NCBI GenBank assembly: GCA_030142905.1
Contig: JASJOG010000109.1
Span: 542,001-606,000, forward strand
Direction: 5' to 3'
Length of the DNA stretch: 64,000 nt
Origin: Heliopora coerulea
Lineage: Eukaryota; Cnidaria; Anthozoa; Scleralcyonacea; Helioporidae
In this document: piece after piece, positions 1 through 13,300 of the stretch
Layout of the letters: each line of letters begins with the position of its first letter
Numbering within the stretch: the first letter of the stretch is position 1
Position numbers and translations under genes: made by a program
The notes under the pieces: model-generated
What the model saw: the letters and a program-made list of their open reading frames with translations, nothing else
What the model was told of the DNA's origin: nothing
Databases searched by the model: none

Positions 1-2156
1 TATATTGAGTATTGATATAATGCAGTCAAAATTTGGACAGCAACAAGTTTTATAATCATTTTTACCAGATTAACGTGTTACAGGTTTGTTGCATTCAACT
101 GTGCCAAAAGCAAAAATTGCTTCGTGATGGTAAGGAAAACGAGTTTATTTTCTTTCCACAGTTCAACAAAAAATTATAGTGGCTGAATTCTCCAAAGAAA
201 CAATGTAGTATTGGAAGTCTTACCTCTTGTGGACTTAATACTATAAATTTCTCGTTCTGAACGACGCGGAAAGGTCTTAGTTAAGATTAAGTCCTACAGG
301 AATCACCAAAGTGAATTCAGAGAATATCCCGATACAACTATCACCTTTACAGCAAAAAATATCACACCCTTCCTGCGAGGATCGGCTCGTTAAAATAATC
401 TAACAAGTGACTGCCAAAGGACATGAACAATTAAGATCGACGTATCTTTAAATCGGCACCGTTTCAAAAATTTCCCAGATGTTCATTAGCATAATAACTT
501 AGACATTCCCACTCGAACCATATTTTACGTTTCTTCTTTTCGCTGAAGTTACCGTCTGTTGCTACAACTGATAGAACTGGAGGGGATTGTTAACGAAGAC
601 GTTAATGTTTCGTGTGAACATTTCTGTTCAGTCTGCTATTTGAAACTTAAATATATGAACCATGGATAATTAAAATATGACAGAGATATAGTTATTTATA
701 AATATTCATCATTTAAAATGAGCCACATGCACTCATCGGACAAACTTAAAAGGCTTCGTTTTCAATTTTGAGATTTAACTTTTTTGGATATTTTGTCACA
801 GCTGGTTCCTTAGTTTGAATCCACAGTTGAAAGGCCGATAGAATATATGCCTAAAATTTACTGTGGTTAACGTGTAAATGCAAATCTGCTAGCTTCTAGA
901 CTATTTGATGATTGGGCTTTCGATCTATAACCAATTAAATTTCATTTGGTTTTGTTTTTTACGTATCGTTTATGTTATTTATGAATAACTTAAGGGTCCA
1001 TGTGACTGCCCAGCATGTTTTTGCTGGGGAAAATAAATTGGGAATACTAAGTAGGAAAAGCCATTTTCGCTAATGTACTTTTTCGCTCACGAAAATAATT
1101 GAAATGGTTCACCTCAAGCAAATTGCTCTGTTTGTCTCACCGTTTGTAGAGTAAAATCAAAGCAAAAGTTTGTTAAATTTGTGTAATTTTCCTTTCATAT
1201 TCAAGTCATTTTTATAAAGTATGAGACAGTTCTTTTCGCTTCAGTTAATGTATTATTAATGAACTTGATCATAACGCTTAAAATTAAACACTAACTCTGG
1301 AATTTTGAAAGAGAAAAAAAAAAGACCAAGTTCCGCAACAAAAACAAAACAACGAAACAGTTGAGAAAGATATATAGACAAGGGTCTTTGTCATGTTATT
1401 ACTATTGTCCTGAAGGACCGACAGACAGTGTTAATCTTTATGTCAAGATTTTACCCAAATATACAAGATGTTGACGTTAGTGAACTACACTTACTCTGAC
1501 AGATGAATTGTGAATTCCAGACGGAAATCGAATTGACAACCTTCTCCTGGTCTGTGAGACACTGTAACTATTGAGTTCTGACTCGGAGCGAGAGTAAAGG
1601 TATTGGTTTCATATATATGCCATCAATGTGGTAGCCACGATATGCTGATAATGTTTGAGTGACGTGAGTGTTGTACACAAAGTGCATATGAGAGGCTCAA
1701 CTTACGTTACTCTGGGTTAATGAGCTTTACGAACGTCCTCCTATTGTCATTCATTAAAATCGTTTAGATATGGCGTGCTTTGTGAACGTTCACATATTGT
1801 CATTCATGAACACAATTAACCCTTTAATGTCCAGTGTCCGATGTATTGGACGTCCAGAACAAAAGGACAAATGGGGGAAGAAAGTCAAACCTAAGAGAGA
1901 ACAAAGGATAATGAAAAAAGACTCAAACATCTATCCAAAAACAAGACTCAAGTATCTATCTATCCGTATGCGACTTCATGATAGAAGGGAGTTTAAGCAA
2001 ACACTACAGCAACGTCTATTTGAACGTATTCTTAAGGCCCGTTTTCAAATACATTTGCGATTTTATACGTTGCGATTGTCATCCTGGTGTATACAATAAA
2101 TCCATGACACTCTATGTAGTAACATACCCGCTTATGATTCTGTCGTGTCTGGAAAA
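1..2156. other. AT-rich stretch without a recognised gene
   Basis: I see no open frame with family-like content, no convincing splice-bounded exon and no long inverted repeat here. The two short open frames near 1770-2196 look like chance. Regulatory sequence cannot be excluded. Confidence 0.5.
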
Positions 2157-2232
2157 CATACCTGAGAAGGAGGATTGGGGGTCAGGGTTAGGATAGGTAA
2201 GGATTAAGGTTAGGTTTGGGGTTCCTTCTAGC

Positions 2233-4714
2233 TAAGCCTGTCCACAAGATGCTCGGCAACTTTTGAGCAACTTTTTCAATTTCAGGCAACTTTTTCAGTT
2301 TAGGGAAACTTTTTCAATTTGGGGAAGCTGGTCTGTGTTACTTATAACGCCCGAAGAGAAAAAAGGAAACGTCATATGCATAAATTTGTTTAGTTTTTTT
2401 CAGTTTTGGAGTTTTTTGGAGATTTTTTTTGTCGTTTTGGACTTTGGAGGCATGTTGCCGGCTGCTGTCGTGGCTGTCGTCCAAACCTTCAGTTATTTTA
2501 GCATTTTACCTTGTCAGCGGTGTGCAAAACAATATGGCGGATGAAGGCGATTTATCAAGTTCCAGTGACTCGGAAGAAAGTCAATCAACCGAAGCAAATC
2601 CTTTTCAGGTAACAGCTGCAGCAGGTACCCGATTGAATGCCCCAGAAAAGGCCGACATTTCACGTCCAAGTAAAGTACTGACCAACCCAAATGGAAAGAG
2701 AAATGTACGTGGAACAGTCGATCCAAATGTGTCTGCTTGGGAGAGGATCAAAGAGTTCAAAGGCGAGTATCTCACCTTTGTTTCGGGAAACCTAAGATGT
2801 GATTCATGCAATAAGATACTTTCCAAGAAGAAGAGCTCTGTGAAGAAGCACATTCTATCCCAGAAGCATATCAAGTCGAAGGATGCCATCAGAAAAAGCA
2901 AAATGAAAGATCAAAGTATAAAAGACCTCATGGCCAGGAATACTACAGCAAAAGGATCAACATTACCCGAACATATGAGAGTTTATCGATATGAGCTGGT
3001 GGAAGCTTTTATAAAAGCTGGTATTCCACTTTCAAAAGCTGACATGCGGCCATTTCTTGAAAAATATGGTCATCGCTTTACATCCCGTTCACATTTGGCT
3101 GAATTTATTCCCTTGATTTTCAAGAAAGAGAAAGATACTCTTAAAGCTGAAATTGAGGCAAGTGATGAAATTTCTGTTATTTTTTGTGGTAGTGCAAGAT
3201 TAGGAGAAGCATTAGCTATTCTTGTACGGTTTGTTAACCTGTGGAATGTTCAACAAAGACTTGTTAAGTTAGAAGTTCTAGCAAGAAGCTTGAATGCAGA
3301 ACAGCTTGCACAGCGCTTAATCCAATATCTTGCTGTTGAGTGTGGAATCAAACCCAATCAACTTCTGGCAGCAATGAGAGACGGGGCATCAGTGAATGAG
3401 GCTGGGTTGCGTCAAGTTGGTTTTTACTTCCCCAACATATTTGATGTTACATGTTTCTCTCACAATTGATAATGTTGGCAAGCACTTTGAATTTAAAGTC
3501 CTCGATACCTTTTCAAAGTATTGGAACATAATGTTTTCCCTTAGTCCGGCTGCCAGATTGCTATGGAAGACTAGAACAGGAACTGCCATGCTCCTTACGT
3601 CAGATACAAGATGGTGGAGTAAATGGGAAGTACTGAATCGTGTTGTGGATTATTTTTGAGATGTAGAGCCTTTCTTCAGAGAAAATGACTTTTCTCCCAA
3701 TTGTTGCATGAGGCTGCTGGATTTGTTTGATGATCCAGTTACTGCTCGTGACTTACAACTTGAACTTGCTGTAATGATTGATGCTGGCAAGCACTTCGTT
3801 TGGGGAACCTACTACCTTGAAGGAGATGACCCCTTAGTGTTTAGTTGCTATGAACGTTTATCAGCCTTAGCTCACACAACAGCCATCGGATCTTATCCAA
3901 ACACAGAGGCAAAAGCCGGACAACTTGCTGCTGGAAATTTGCAACTATATAATCAATTGGTTGCACAAGCAAAGGCTTGCGTTACCCCTGGGTTCAGATT
4001 CTACCAGAATAAATTCAGTGTGCAGTTTTACCACACAGTACGTGCATTCAAAGCTGCTCGATTATGCTGTCCAGTGAAAGTGCAAGAACTGCAACCAAAT
4101 ACAGCCTCTGCCCAGGAACTGAAGCAGTTTGGATTTTTCAATGATGATACGATAGCCCAGCTGGTCGAAGAGCTTCCAAATTATCTGGAAACTGCAGATG
4201 GTGTAGTAATTGAAACAGAGGAGGGAAAGGTTAAGTGGTGGTCTGATCATAAGGTGGATCTTCCCAGTTGGTCAGCAGCTGTTAAGAAGATCTTGTTAGT
4301 CCAACCTAGTTGTGTTTCAGCTGAGCGGGTGTTCAGTTTGCTTCATAACACTTTTAACAAACAGCAAGATTCATCCTTGGAAGAAACTGTTGAGGTGTCA
4401 GTTATGCTAAGATACAACAAACGTGATGTCATGGCATAGACAACCCATATTGCAGCAAGGCCTCTTAACTTTGCTTGAACATATACTTTCATGTATTAAC
4501 ATGTATGTGATTAACTGTTGTGTTCCTTATTTCAGCAAGTTAGAGGCCCAGTCGTCATTAACAGCGACATTTTGTAGTAAATATGTAAAGACAAGTATTA
4601 AAATGGGAGCAACCATAAAGTAACTTTTAGAAATGTTGAGCAACTTACGAGCAACTTTATTGAAAAATTTGAGAAACTTTTTCACAAATTTCGAGCATCT
4701 TGTGGACAGGCCTA
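2233..4714 (+). mobile_element. hAT-superfamily DNA transposon, degenerate
   Basis: The ends are inverted repeats: TAAGCCTGTCCACAAGATGC at the left and the reverse complement of TAGGCCTGTCCACAAGATGC at the right. The flanks are 8-bp repeats with 7 matches (CTTCTAGC at 2225-2232, CTTCTAGT at 4715-4722), the target-site duplication length of hAT elements. Inside is a transposase coding region carrying a zinc finger and the hAT C-terminal dimerisation motif. The subterminal regions repeat the word GAGCAACTTTTT, a possible transposase-binding motif. One frameshift and one stop make this copy non-autonomous. Confidence 0.85.
2534..4439 (+). pseudogene. hAT transposase with N-terminal C2H2/BED-like zinc finger, broken
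   Basis: The enzyme would cut and paste its own element. The reading frame starts at the ATG at 2534 (MADEGDLSS, acidic and serine-rich). Around residues 92-120 there is a C-x2-C ... H-x5-H finger (CDSCNK, KKHILSQKH) of the type seen in CGGBP1-like hAT proteins. The MRDGASVN motif follows near residue 288. The first frame stops at 3469, coding continues in another frame to a TGA at 3657-3659, then in that same frame from 3660 to 4439. The C-terminal part contains CVSAERVFSLL, the signature of the hAT dimerisation domain. The copy is therefore inactivated by one frameshift near 3465 and one nonsense codon. The total is about 635 codons, a usual hAT length. Confidence 0.85.
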
Positions 4715-4799
4715 CTTCTAGTCCTAGCCCTTACCCTAAGCCTAAGTCTAACCCTAATCATAACCCTGATCCTCCTTCTCGGGTGTACCTTCTAGCCGC

Positions 4800-7368
4800 G
4801 ACCTTTATGATTCGCTGCAGTTTGTCCTCGAATCGCAAGGCACGGAATTGCAAGTGTAAATAGGCCTTTACAATTGAAATTTTCACTCAAAACAAAAATA
4901 GTGACAAATTTGTCCTCCGACAGTATTTTCACCAATATGTCCAATACTATTTGATGGATGGTAATAAAATTTTTACAGAATGCTGGTATGCTAAATCCAA
5001 GTATATCTTACAATTCTGTTGTCATGGCAACAAATTGAAGGTTCCCAACGTCCCTCTGGAGTCTGGAAGCCTCTCTATGCCACAGCCTAAATTACGTCGG
5101 CAACATCGAAAATGGATGAACGAGGATATTACACAATTAGGTCGTTTTCGGCTCGAACTTTCGATAACGTGAACGTTGATGAGAGCTAATAATCAATTCG
5201 TTTTTGTAGAAACTAAGTCATTTTTCTTAGTTTCTCATTTTTTTTGTCCCATAGAACTAGGTATTTCAACCTCCAGTAAAAACAAGTTGAAAACTTACTA
5301 GTGATCTGCATCACATTTTTTAATTACGGCCTTATGGCTTTACTCATTGTTACGCGAAATCTATCGAGCATTCCTGAGAGATATCGATTGGCGTAACCAA
5401 TTAGACTGTATCATTTTCATCAGACTATTCATAAGTTACGTCGTCGGAAATACGTAAATGTAGCTGAAGTATTTTTTAGACTTTCAGTGAGTTCTCTTCT
5501 TTTCTCTCGTTTACCGTCGCCTAGTCATAAACTACTCAAAAACTTGGCAGGTGAGTATGATAGGTTCTATGTACAAATCATCAACTCTTTTCTGGTCTTA
5601 TCCGACTTTTTTTAATTTTACGTAAAAATTTCAAATTTTTGCAACTGCCGTGAGTGATCGAAAAGAATTTTAACGTTTCGAGCAAAAGCCCTTCGTCGGA
5701 GGTTGAAACGTGGTGTATAGTCTGAAATAGGAGTAGGTACCGAACTAGGTTTTATACGAAAAGGATTCATATGCTAAACAGTTAATAAATGAAATGAAAG
5801 AAACAAAAAACAAACAAGTCAATGACTAGTGCGTCACCTGCTCCTGTTTCAGAACACGTTAGGGCCTTTGCACGAATCGTTAGAATTCTTTGCGACCAGT
5901 CACGGCAGTTACCAACCTTTGAACTTTTCACGTTATTCAACGCTATCTAACACAGTATCCCATTGTTTTAAATTTTACGTTGGGTACCGCGAGATAATTT
6001 TACTCTGGCTAACGCCGGACTATGTTAACCGTCCCGAACCGGAAACCTGGGGGTTAATAGGGCAAGCAGCGAGATAAAGGATTGGTAACCAGGAAGTCGA
6101 ATGAATTGATTGTGCTCTGTGATTGGTCAGTTTCGATACTGATCTCAAAGTTTCAAATTTTCCCAAGTGTTGTGAAAGCCACATGTAACGTTGTTGGTGT
6201 AAGAAAGGGAATCTCTTGTCTAGTTGTGGTGGATTTTATTCGGATAACTTTGTGTTTACGACCTCTCGACGTCAAGAACTAGAAAAATACATAATAAATG
6301 TCTCGATTGTCCTTTGGTAGTCCATTGCGGCCAAAGTGTGAGTAACTAACCGGCTTGACGTTTTTGTGTAATGCTTTTTCCTTGCAATCTTGCCTTGGTT
6401 TAGACGAATAGGTTTCGCCAAACACTCTCAGAAGAATTTATTTTTTCCTCTTTGTTCACTGTGTGATATTCTTATAATACATTTTAACACTGGTAGAAGG
6501 TCAAAGATACATTCATGGGCAATAATGTCGCCTATCGGTTTGATAAATAACCTCGTCGAAATATCCAAGCAAAAATTCAAATTCGAAATCACTGGAATCC
6601 CAGCCGTTATATGTTGCCATTCTAATCTCTCGATACAATCTTGCTTTGCTACAGATATGAAGAATTTTAATTCTTACTCTCTTAGAAATCTTCGACCGTT
6701 TGGTGCGTCTAAATGATTAAACAAGATCAAACGCTGCAAGGTGACAAAATATGCAGCAAATGTGCAAACAAGCGTTGTCTGATACTGTAAACAGTGACAA
6801 CGCAAACAACTTGTATTTATATGGTTGAGGTGCGAAACTGCATTAGCGCCAAAGGTCCATGACATTTTGGAGGGATACAATGTCCTTCCAAAACGCCGAA
6901 AATTGGGAAGTTCAGTCACTCTTTCAATTTCAGTCAATTTGCCCGTATCACCGTGTGGTGTTATTCGTTGGGCACTGGGCTGGGAGAGGAAACTGTTGCA
7001 CACAGGGCAGTATCTAGAAGAAAAGTTGAGGTTCTGATCCAAAAATGTCACAGTATAGGGGTCCACGGGCATTGCTCGACTTACCCTCCCTCCTGCAAAA
7101 GAGCCATTTTAGAGATTTCAGGCAAGATAAAGCATTTCTAGCCTGTTAAAATTGACTGAACTGAGTTAAAAAAGATGAATTGGTTTTTTTTTTGATTTTT
7201 TTATAATCCAAAACATTCTTGTGATCAGGAAATGTTTATTATCTTGACCAATCTTAGTATGTTAGGTCACATAAGTTTTAACTTGAAACAACTTGTGAAA
7301 ATCACAGTCTGATTGTCTGAGTGAGTCAGTGACTCTCCTCTTTTTTGATCAAATGATCTGAAGCAAAA
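4800..7368. other. Intergenic stretch, no confident gene
   Basis: There are only short unsupported open frames. A 132-codon frame on the - strand (7072-6674) holds a CPVC pair and a plausible globular composition, and lies head-to-head with the RhoGEF gene. It has no splice signals or family match I can name, so I leave it as unassigned. A single copy of an ACTCTGGC repeat word occurs near 6000. Confidence 0.4.
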
Positions 7369-7383
7369 ATGTCCAAAGAAGTG
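7369..7383 (+). CDS. ARHGEF39: Possible first coding exon of the RhoGEF gene
   Basis: ATG TCC AAA GAA GTG is followed directly by the donor GTGAGA. It ends in phase 0 and would join in frame to the alternative acceptor at 8115/8116. This is inference from position, donor and phase only; five codons carry no family signal. Confidence 0.3.
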
Positions 7384-10300
7384 GTGAGAATGATCATATT
7401 TCTTCTTCTTTTTTATACGTTTTCTTCTTTTGAATTAGAGTGCATGGAATTTGGTGCCCAAATGTTTTCCAGAAACAAATTGATGCTAGATACTGCCCTG
7501 GCACTAGAGCTGGATTCGTCACATATTTTTCGTACCTAAATATGAGCAGAAGTACCTGTAGTTTTCCCCTGAGCTGGCATGCACTTTTGCCTGATGGGGC
7601 AAATGTTTTGTTTGATAAGATGCGGGAAAAAGCTAAACCAGTGTTTTTGGACCATGGAAGTGTCTATTAAATATCAGTCAATATATATTAAATACATAAT
7701 ATTAGACTGATATTAAATACTGTATTAGACTATAGATTCTTCACATTCCCTTTGATGTTTCATGTTTAAACAGAACAGTGCATGTATTCACACTTATTAC
7801 TGGTCATTTCTTTTTTCAGTGGATACTTGAACTATACCAACTAGATAGTTGACTGGTAATATCAGATGCCACTGATCCATAGGAAAGAAAATAAAGAACT
7901 GTTAATTTTTATGATTCAAACTATCACCATATCTAGTCATGTAATCCATATAATTGTAGCATAATTGTCCAAGTCTGAGATTTCATTACTTTTTGCACAA
8001 GAGGTGCGATATTTTGGAGTACATTTAATTGAAATGTGATGTATCAGTAGAACAGTTTTAAACTGATATTTCAAATTAAGCTGGTTGCCTTTCATTTCAT
8101 GTAATTATAGTGCAGAGTGCCAAGCGATATTTATCCCTGCAAGTGACCCAAGCTAGCCATGTTATTTCTGATGAGCTAAGTAATATCATGAAGTCCAAGT
8201 CAACTGGAAGAAAGAGAAGAAGAATCATTGATGAGATATTTGCAACAGAGAAAAGCTATCAGGAACATCTCCATCTTGTCACAATGGTGAGTAAACAAGC
8301 CAACTGTACAAGTTTATCTAGTTTTGAAGTTTGCAGATGACTATATTACATCAACAAACTAAGAACTTAGCCTACATATCCTACAATATTATATAATGTC
8401 TAGGTTATTTGTAAAATCTGTAATCCATCCTTCAAATTAATGGCCAGAATGAACTGTCCCTAGCAAATGTCAGTGGAATGTACCTGACAGGACTGTCCCC
8501 AGAAAATTTAACTAGGGGTGAAAGTCCAAATTTACCTACCACAAAATGAACCTGCCAAAGCCCCAAATCAGTGTTTGAGACTGACTCAAGTGTTTAAGAC
8601 TAAAAGTGTATATTTGCATTGTTGAAGAAAATTATAATTTATTAAATTATTGCATCAGCAACCTGACAATTGGACTCAGTGGTTTTGTTTGGGGCATTGA
8701 TCCCCCTGAGAAAATTTTTGCACCACCAACTTGTAATGTAAGAGAAAAATTAGTATACTGCATCTTAGTTGCTATTTATGCATGGAAAATGCATTTTGAA
8801 TGCAGAAGGACAGATATTACAAAGTTATATTTTTCCCAGAGGTCTTTCTCCCTTAGAGTTCTGTTGCCCCTCATTTGCCTCCCCTTGACTTGGACATCTG
8901 GCACTGCCAGTGATTAAATTTCTGTTGTTGCTGGAAGATCAGAATTTGTTGCCGGAATTCCCACCTCTGCTTCCCTGGAAGGAACAGAAAAAATGTTTCT
9001 TGGGGGTGTCATGCCTCTCATACACCTTTGGAGCACTGGCCCTGTTGACTGAACCACCCTCAAACCAACAAATGTAAAAAAAAAATGTTCTATTCCCAAA
9101 ACATCCTGCATGTTGAATTATTTGTGAAAATATTGCTCCCTAATCTCTGTACATGTAAATTATTTAAAAATAACTTTGAAAATTGATGTTTTTAATTGAA
9201 GTGAAAACACTGTATGTGATCCTATCAAAATCCATGACCATCTGACAGTTTCAAAAAGTAAAAGACAAAACATATTCCGAAAAACGGTGTCATCTTGTAA
9301 ACTCAAGATTCAAGTTATATGAGAGACAAAAGTGAAATGGTAATATTTCAATTTTATTACAAAATCATCTTCAGACCAAGTGACTTTACATAAACATACC
9401 TAGGCCTTTATATATACATGAACCATGATGACATCATTGGTAATGAAGAAGAATGCCTACCTGGCTATATTTGCATGTCAAATGTTAATAAGTAATATCT
9501 AATAGTGGTAGGTGGTGATAACAGGATGTGACAGGGATTAAGGATGCTAAGGATGAATAGGAAAGCTGATAGAAGTATATCTAGGTGAAAAGAGACAACT
9601 CTTTGCTAGCCTTAAGACCTGAGTTGAGTTCTGGTTTAATAAACTTAATGTGCAGTGCTGCTATAATTAAAAGTTGATTGGTGTTACTAGACTTATTCAA
9701 ATACAGAATTTTATAATTATTAAAAATAAGATTTTTCATGCATGAAGTTAAGTCTGAAGAACAAGAAGACTCAATAATCTTTCTTGTTCTTCAGACTTAA
9801 CTTCTTGCATGAAAAATCTTATTTTTAATAATTATAAAATTCTCTATTCAAATAAGTCTAGTAACACTAATCGACTTTTAATTATAGAAGCACTGCACAT
9901 TAAGTTTATTAAATCAGAACTCAACTCAGGTCTTAAGGCTAGCAAAGAGTTGTCTCTTTTCACCTAGATATACTTCTATCAGCTTTCCTATTCATCCTTA
10001 GGATCCTCAATCCCTGCCACATCCAGTTATCACCACCTACCACTATTAGATATTACTTATTAACATTTGACATGTAAATATAGCCAGGTAGGCGTTCTTC
10101 TTCGTCACTGATGATGCCATCACGGTTCATGTATATGTAAAGGCCTAGGTATGTTTATGTAAAGTCACTTGGTCTGAAGATGATTTTGTAATAAAATCCA
10201 AATATTACCATTTCACTTTCGTCTCTCATGTAACTCGAATCTTGAGTTTACAAGATGACACTGTTTTTAGGAATATATTTTGTCTTTTACTTTTCGATCC

Positions 10301-13300
10301 TATCATTTGAGTATTTCTTTCTCAGCAATAATTATTTTGACGTTTCCTTGCAAATTGTTTGGACGCTTTGCGTCAACTTTCGTACTACCATGCTTGGGAG
10401 GCTGTGAACAAGTCCCACGGGACTACGGTTCTTGAGTACTTCAACAAAACTTTCTCTCGACTTTCGGGAAAATTTAATCAATAATTTTCCTTGTGCCTTG
10501 GTATTATAGATGATTAGCCCTAAAGTAGCGAGGACGTAATCTACATCACTTCCTGTCCATTCGACGACATCTGTGTAACTGAATCCGTCGAATTTTATAT
10601 GCATTTCGGTATCTTCTACAGGTTACTTTAAATCGTGCACTATACGCTAAAATGCAATTTTACGTTGGTCTTCGTTACATTCTTCTGGGAAGCTTAACCT
10701 TCAAAATTAAGTCCTTGGGTGTCCAAACTCGCAGAAAAAAGTTCCCTGGGTTTTTTACCCTCCTCATCCAGAAATTATGTCGGTGAAAATCTCATGCAGC
10801 CAATGAGCAGATATTTTTAAAATGATATTACTTGCTGATCAATTTGATTCATATTAGTTTGCTATTTCATACCAATCCTACGGGGGGGTTTCCATGATGT
10901 GAAATTCCACAGACAGCGATAAGCTTAATATGAAATGTTCTCGCACTGTAAAGCCATAACTACTTACTAATTACAGTACTTTTCTGTGTTTTTCCTATTC
11001 CATCCAGCTGTTTCTGTCACCTTTGAGAGAAATGAACCTGCTGCCAGACCATGTGCTCAGTCTGATATTCTCCAATATTGAAGCAATTCAGAACGTAAAC
11101 CGTGAGTTGCTTACCCACATGGAAACCATGGGACTTGGAGATGCCTTTCTGGCCTTGGCACCTTTTCTCAAGCTTTACAGTACCTACGCAAATAATTTTG
11201 AAAATGCAATCAACACAGTACAGGTTTGTAACAAGACTAACTACACTAGTCGGAGTACACTTGTAAGTTGCTAAAATACAAAACAATGGTAACTCCAAAT
11301 GTTGTGAACACTTTTATTGATTCTACGTTTCTACTAACTTACAGTAGGTCAGTCGAAACGTAAAACCAATAAAAATGTTAACAACATTTGGAGTTACCAT
11401 TGTTTTGTATTTTATTAAGGTACTGAGCGTGGTTCCCACAACTTGTAAGTTGGTCGTCCAGGTTGAACTGCTCTTGAGAAAGACTGCGCTGTTTGGTGTG
11501 ACTGACGTCTTGACGTCCTCAGCGGGGGTCATGTGCTGAGTCGACGTTGAAGATGATCGCTACTGAGACCGTCGAAACGTCAGTCACAAAACTACTTGAA
11601 CGTTGACGATCTACTTTCACCAGCCCGCTCTGAATACCCGACTATGGTTCAAATCAAAAAGTCTAAGGCTAAACGAAGGTTGAAGAAGAGTTATTTTTGA
11701 GTCTATGTAAAGTGCACACTCGGTTGGTTAACCTCTTTATTTCAACGTAATCACAACTAACAACTATTATACAAACTTCGCCTATATATAGTGTTTGTCC
11801 TTGCACATGAATAGCTTACGGTATTTTACATTACACAATACGACTATTGATACTACTAGGAAACTAGATGAAAGTACTTTTACTGAGAACTATGCTTCTA
11901 TTGATGGTCTAGTAAAACTACCTTAATTACTCGATTAAACGCCGCCCTTGAATAAACGCCGCATTTATTCTCATCGATGCGGCGTTTAATTGAAGCATTC
12001 TTAACTAACTAAATAAAGTATGAACTGAATTACACTCGAGTACTACACTTAAGAAAGTACGGCACAACTTAACCTAAGCCAGTCTCGGAAATTTATTCTT
12101 CTCGAATACAATAATTTTCAGTTGGAAGTGGCTATATTTCACTGCTTTGCTACTTATCTCTCTCTCCAAAACTTCAGCTATGCGCAGTTCCGTAGTGAAA
12201 GCTGAGAATTTTGCTGGTACAACTAGTCCAACTTCTCTCTTCCTTTTTCCAGTGACCTTCGCGAATAGTTTGTCAACGTTTGCGTCTAGGAAGTTCTTTA
12301 ATAAGCGCGACAGTTCTATTGGAATAAACTTTGCAATAAACGCCGCCCTCGAATAAACGCCGTGGCGTTTGTTCGAGTAAATACGGTACATGTATTATTC
12401 CACCATGAGCCATGTGCCAGGATTATTAAGTAATTTTACATTTACTATGTGCTGTCAATGTTGGGAAAAATCCCACATGTGCGTAGTGTCATTACTCACT
12501 TTACACAACAGGACTCGTTACATCTATATTGAGGGGCAATCCAGCTTTCTACTGGCAGAGCTCGGAAGGCTGTTTCTGTTGTTGGTCGTCACGAAAGTAT
12601 ATCCTGGACCCTAGTGTCGTATCATCCATATTCTTTCTAATGAGGATATCGATGATGTCATTTCCTGCTTTTGCATGGTCATTTGTGTAATGCTATCAAA
12701 CACTTGTTAAAAAAATAGGTATGTGTACGTACGTGCGTCTGCTGTTGTGAGGACGCGTTCCGTTGTGTTAGGGGCGCGACTACCTGGCCACCATGTGGTT
12801 GATCATGAACTTGCTCACGAAAATCAATGGGCTTATAAACACGGTAACTCAACCGAAATAGTGAAAATCACAGAGTTATTTTTAAATCCCCAAACAGTTC
12901 CAGTAACACATTCAAATGTGTTACTGGAAATGTTACTATAATCACTGACCTGCATTAAAACCTATTGTTTTCACTTGGCATTGTATCAGCGAATGCAGAG
13001 GGCAAAATTATGCAAGTGGAGATTGTAAAATTTTGTTCGATGCATTTGCTGAAATAATGCAGACAAATCATAATGGGTTTCGATGAAGGTCAGTAATAAT
13101 AATAGATAATTACTTCGGCACACAGCATGATATCCAATAATGCTGCGCGCCTCATTAATTATCTATCAAATATTCACAATTTCGAAATTGACGCTGTTTT
13201 TTGGGAGATTCTTGGTGCGAATTTGAAATTGCACTACAAAGAGTTTCTGACAAAGGTTACAAGGTGTTAAATTTCAAGGCATTGTAATTTAACTCGTGCA

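Larger units (their letters stand above)
2157..4795. repeat. Imperfect hairpin with telomere-like arms, split by a hAT transposon
   Basis: Outside the hAT ends lie two inverted arms of about 70 bp. The left arm (2157-2232) carries GAGAAGGAGGAT followed by degenerate TTAGGG-like units. The right arm (4715-4795) is its approximate reverse complement (CCCTAA-like units, then ATCCTCCTTCTC). With the hAT removed the arms would nearly touch, so the hAT appears to have landed in the loop of an older foldback or MITE. Confidence 0.6.

Noticed and set aside
6674..7072. 132-codon frame on the - strand with CPVC
   Set aside because: A single cysteine pair is not enough for a zinc-finger call, and no partner exon was seen.
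12074..12391. 105-codon frame on the - strand, with weak similarity to a frame near 17550-17690
   Set aside because: It lies across a MITE; the similarity is short and the second copy is in another repeat, so neither is called a gene.
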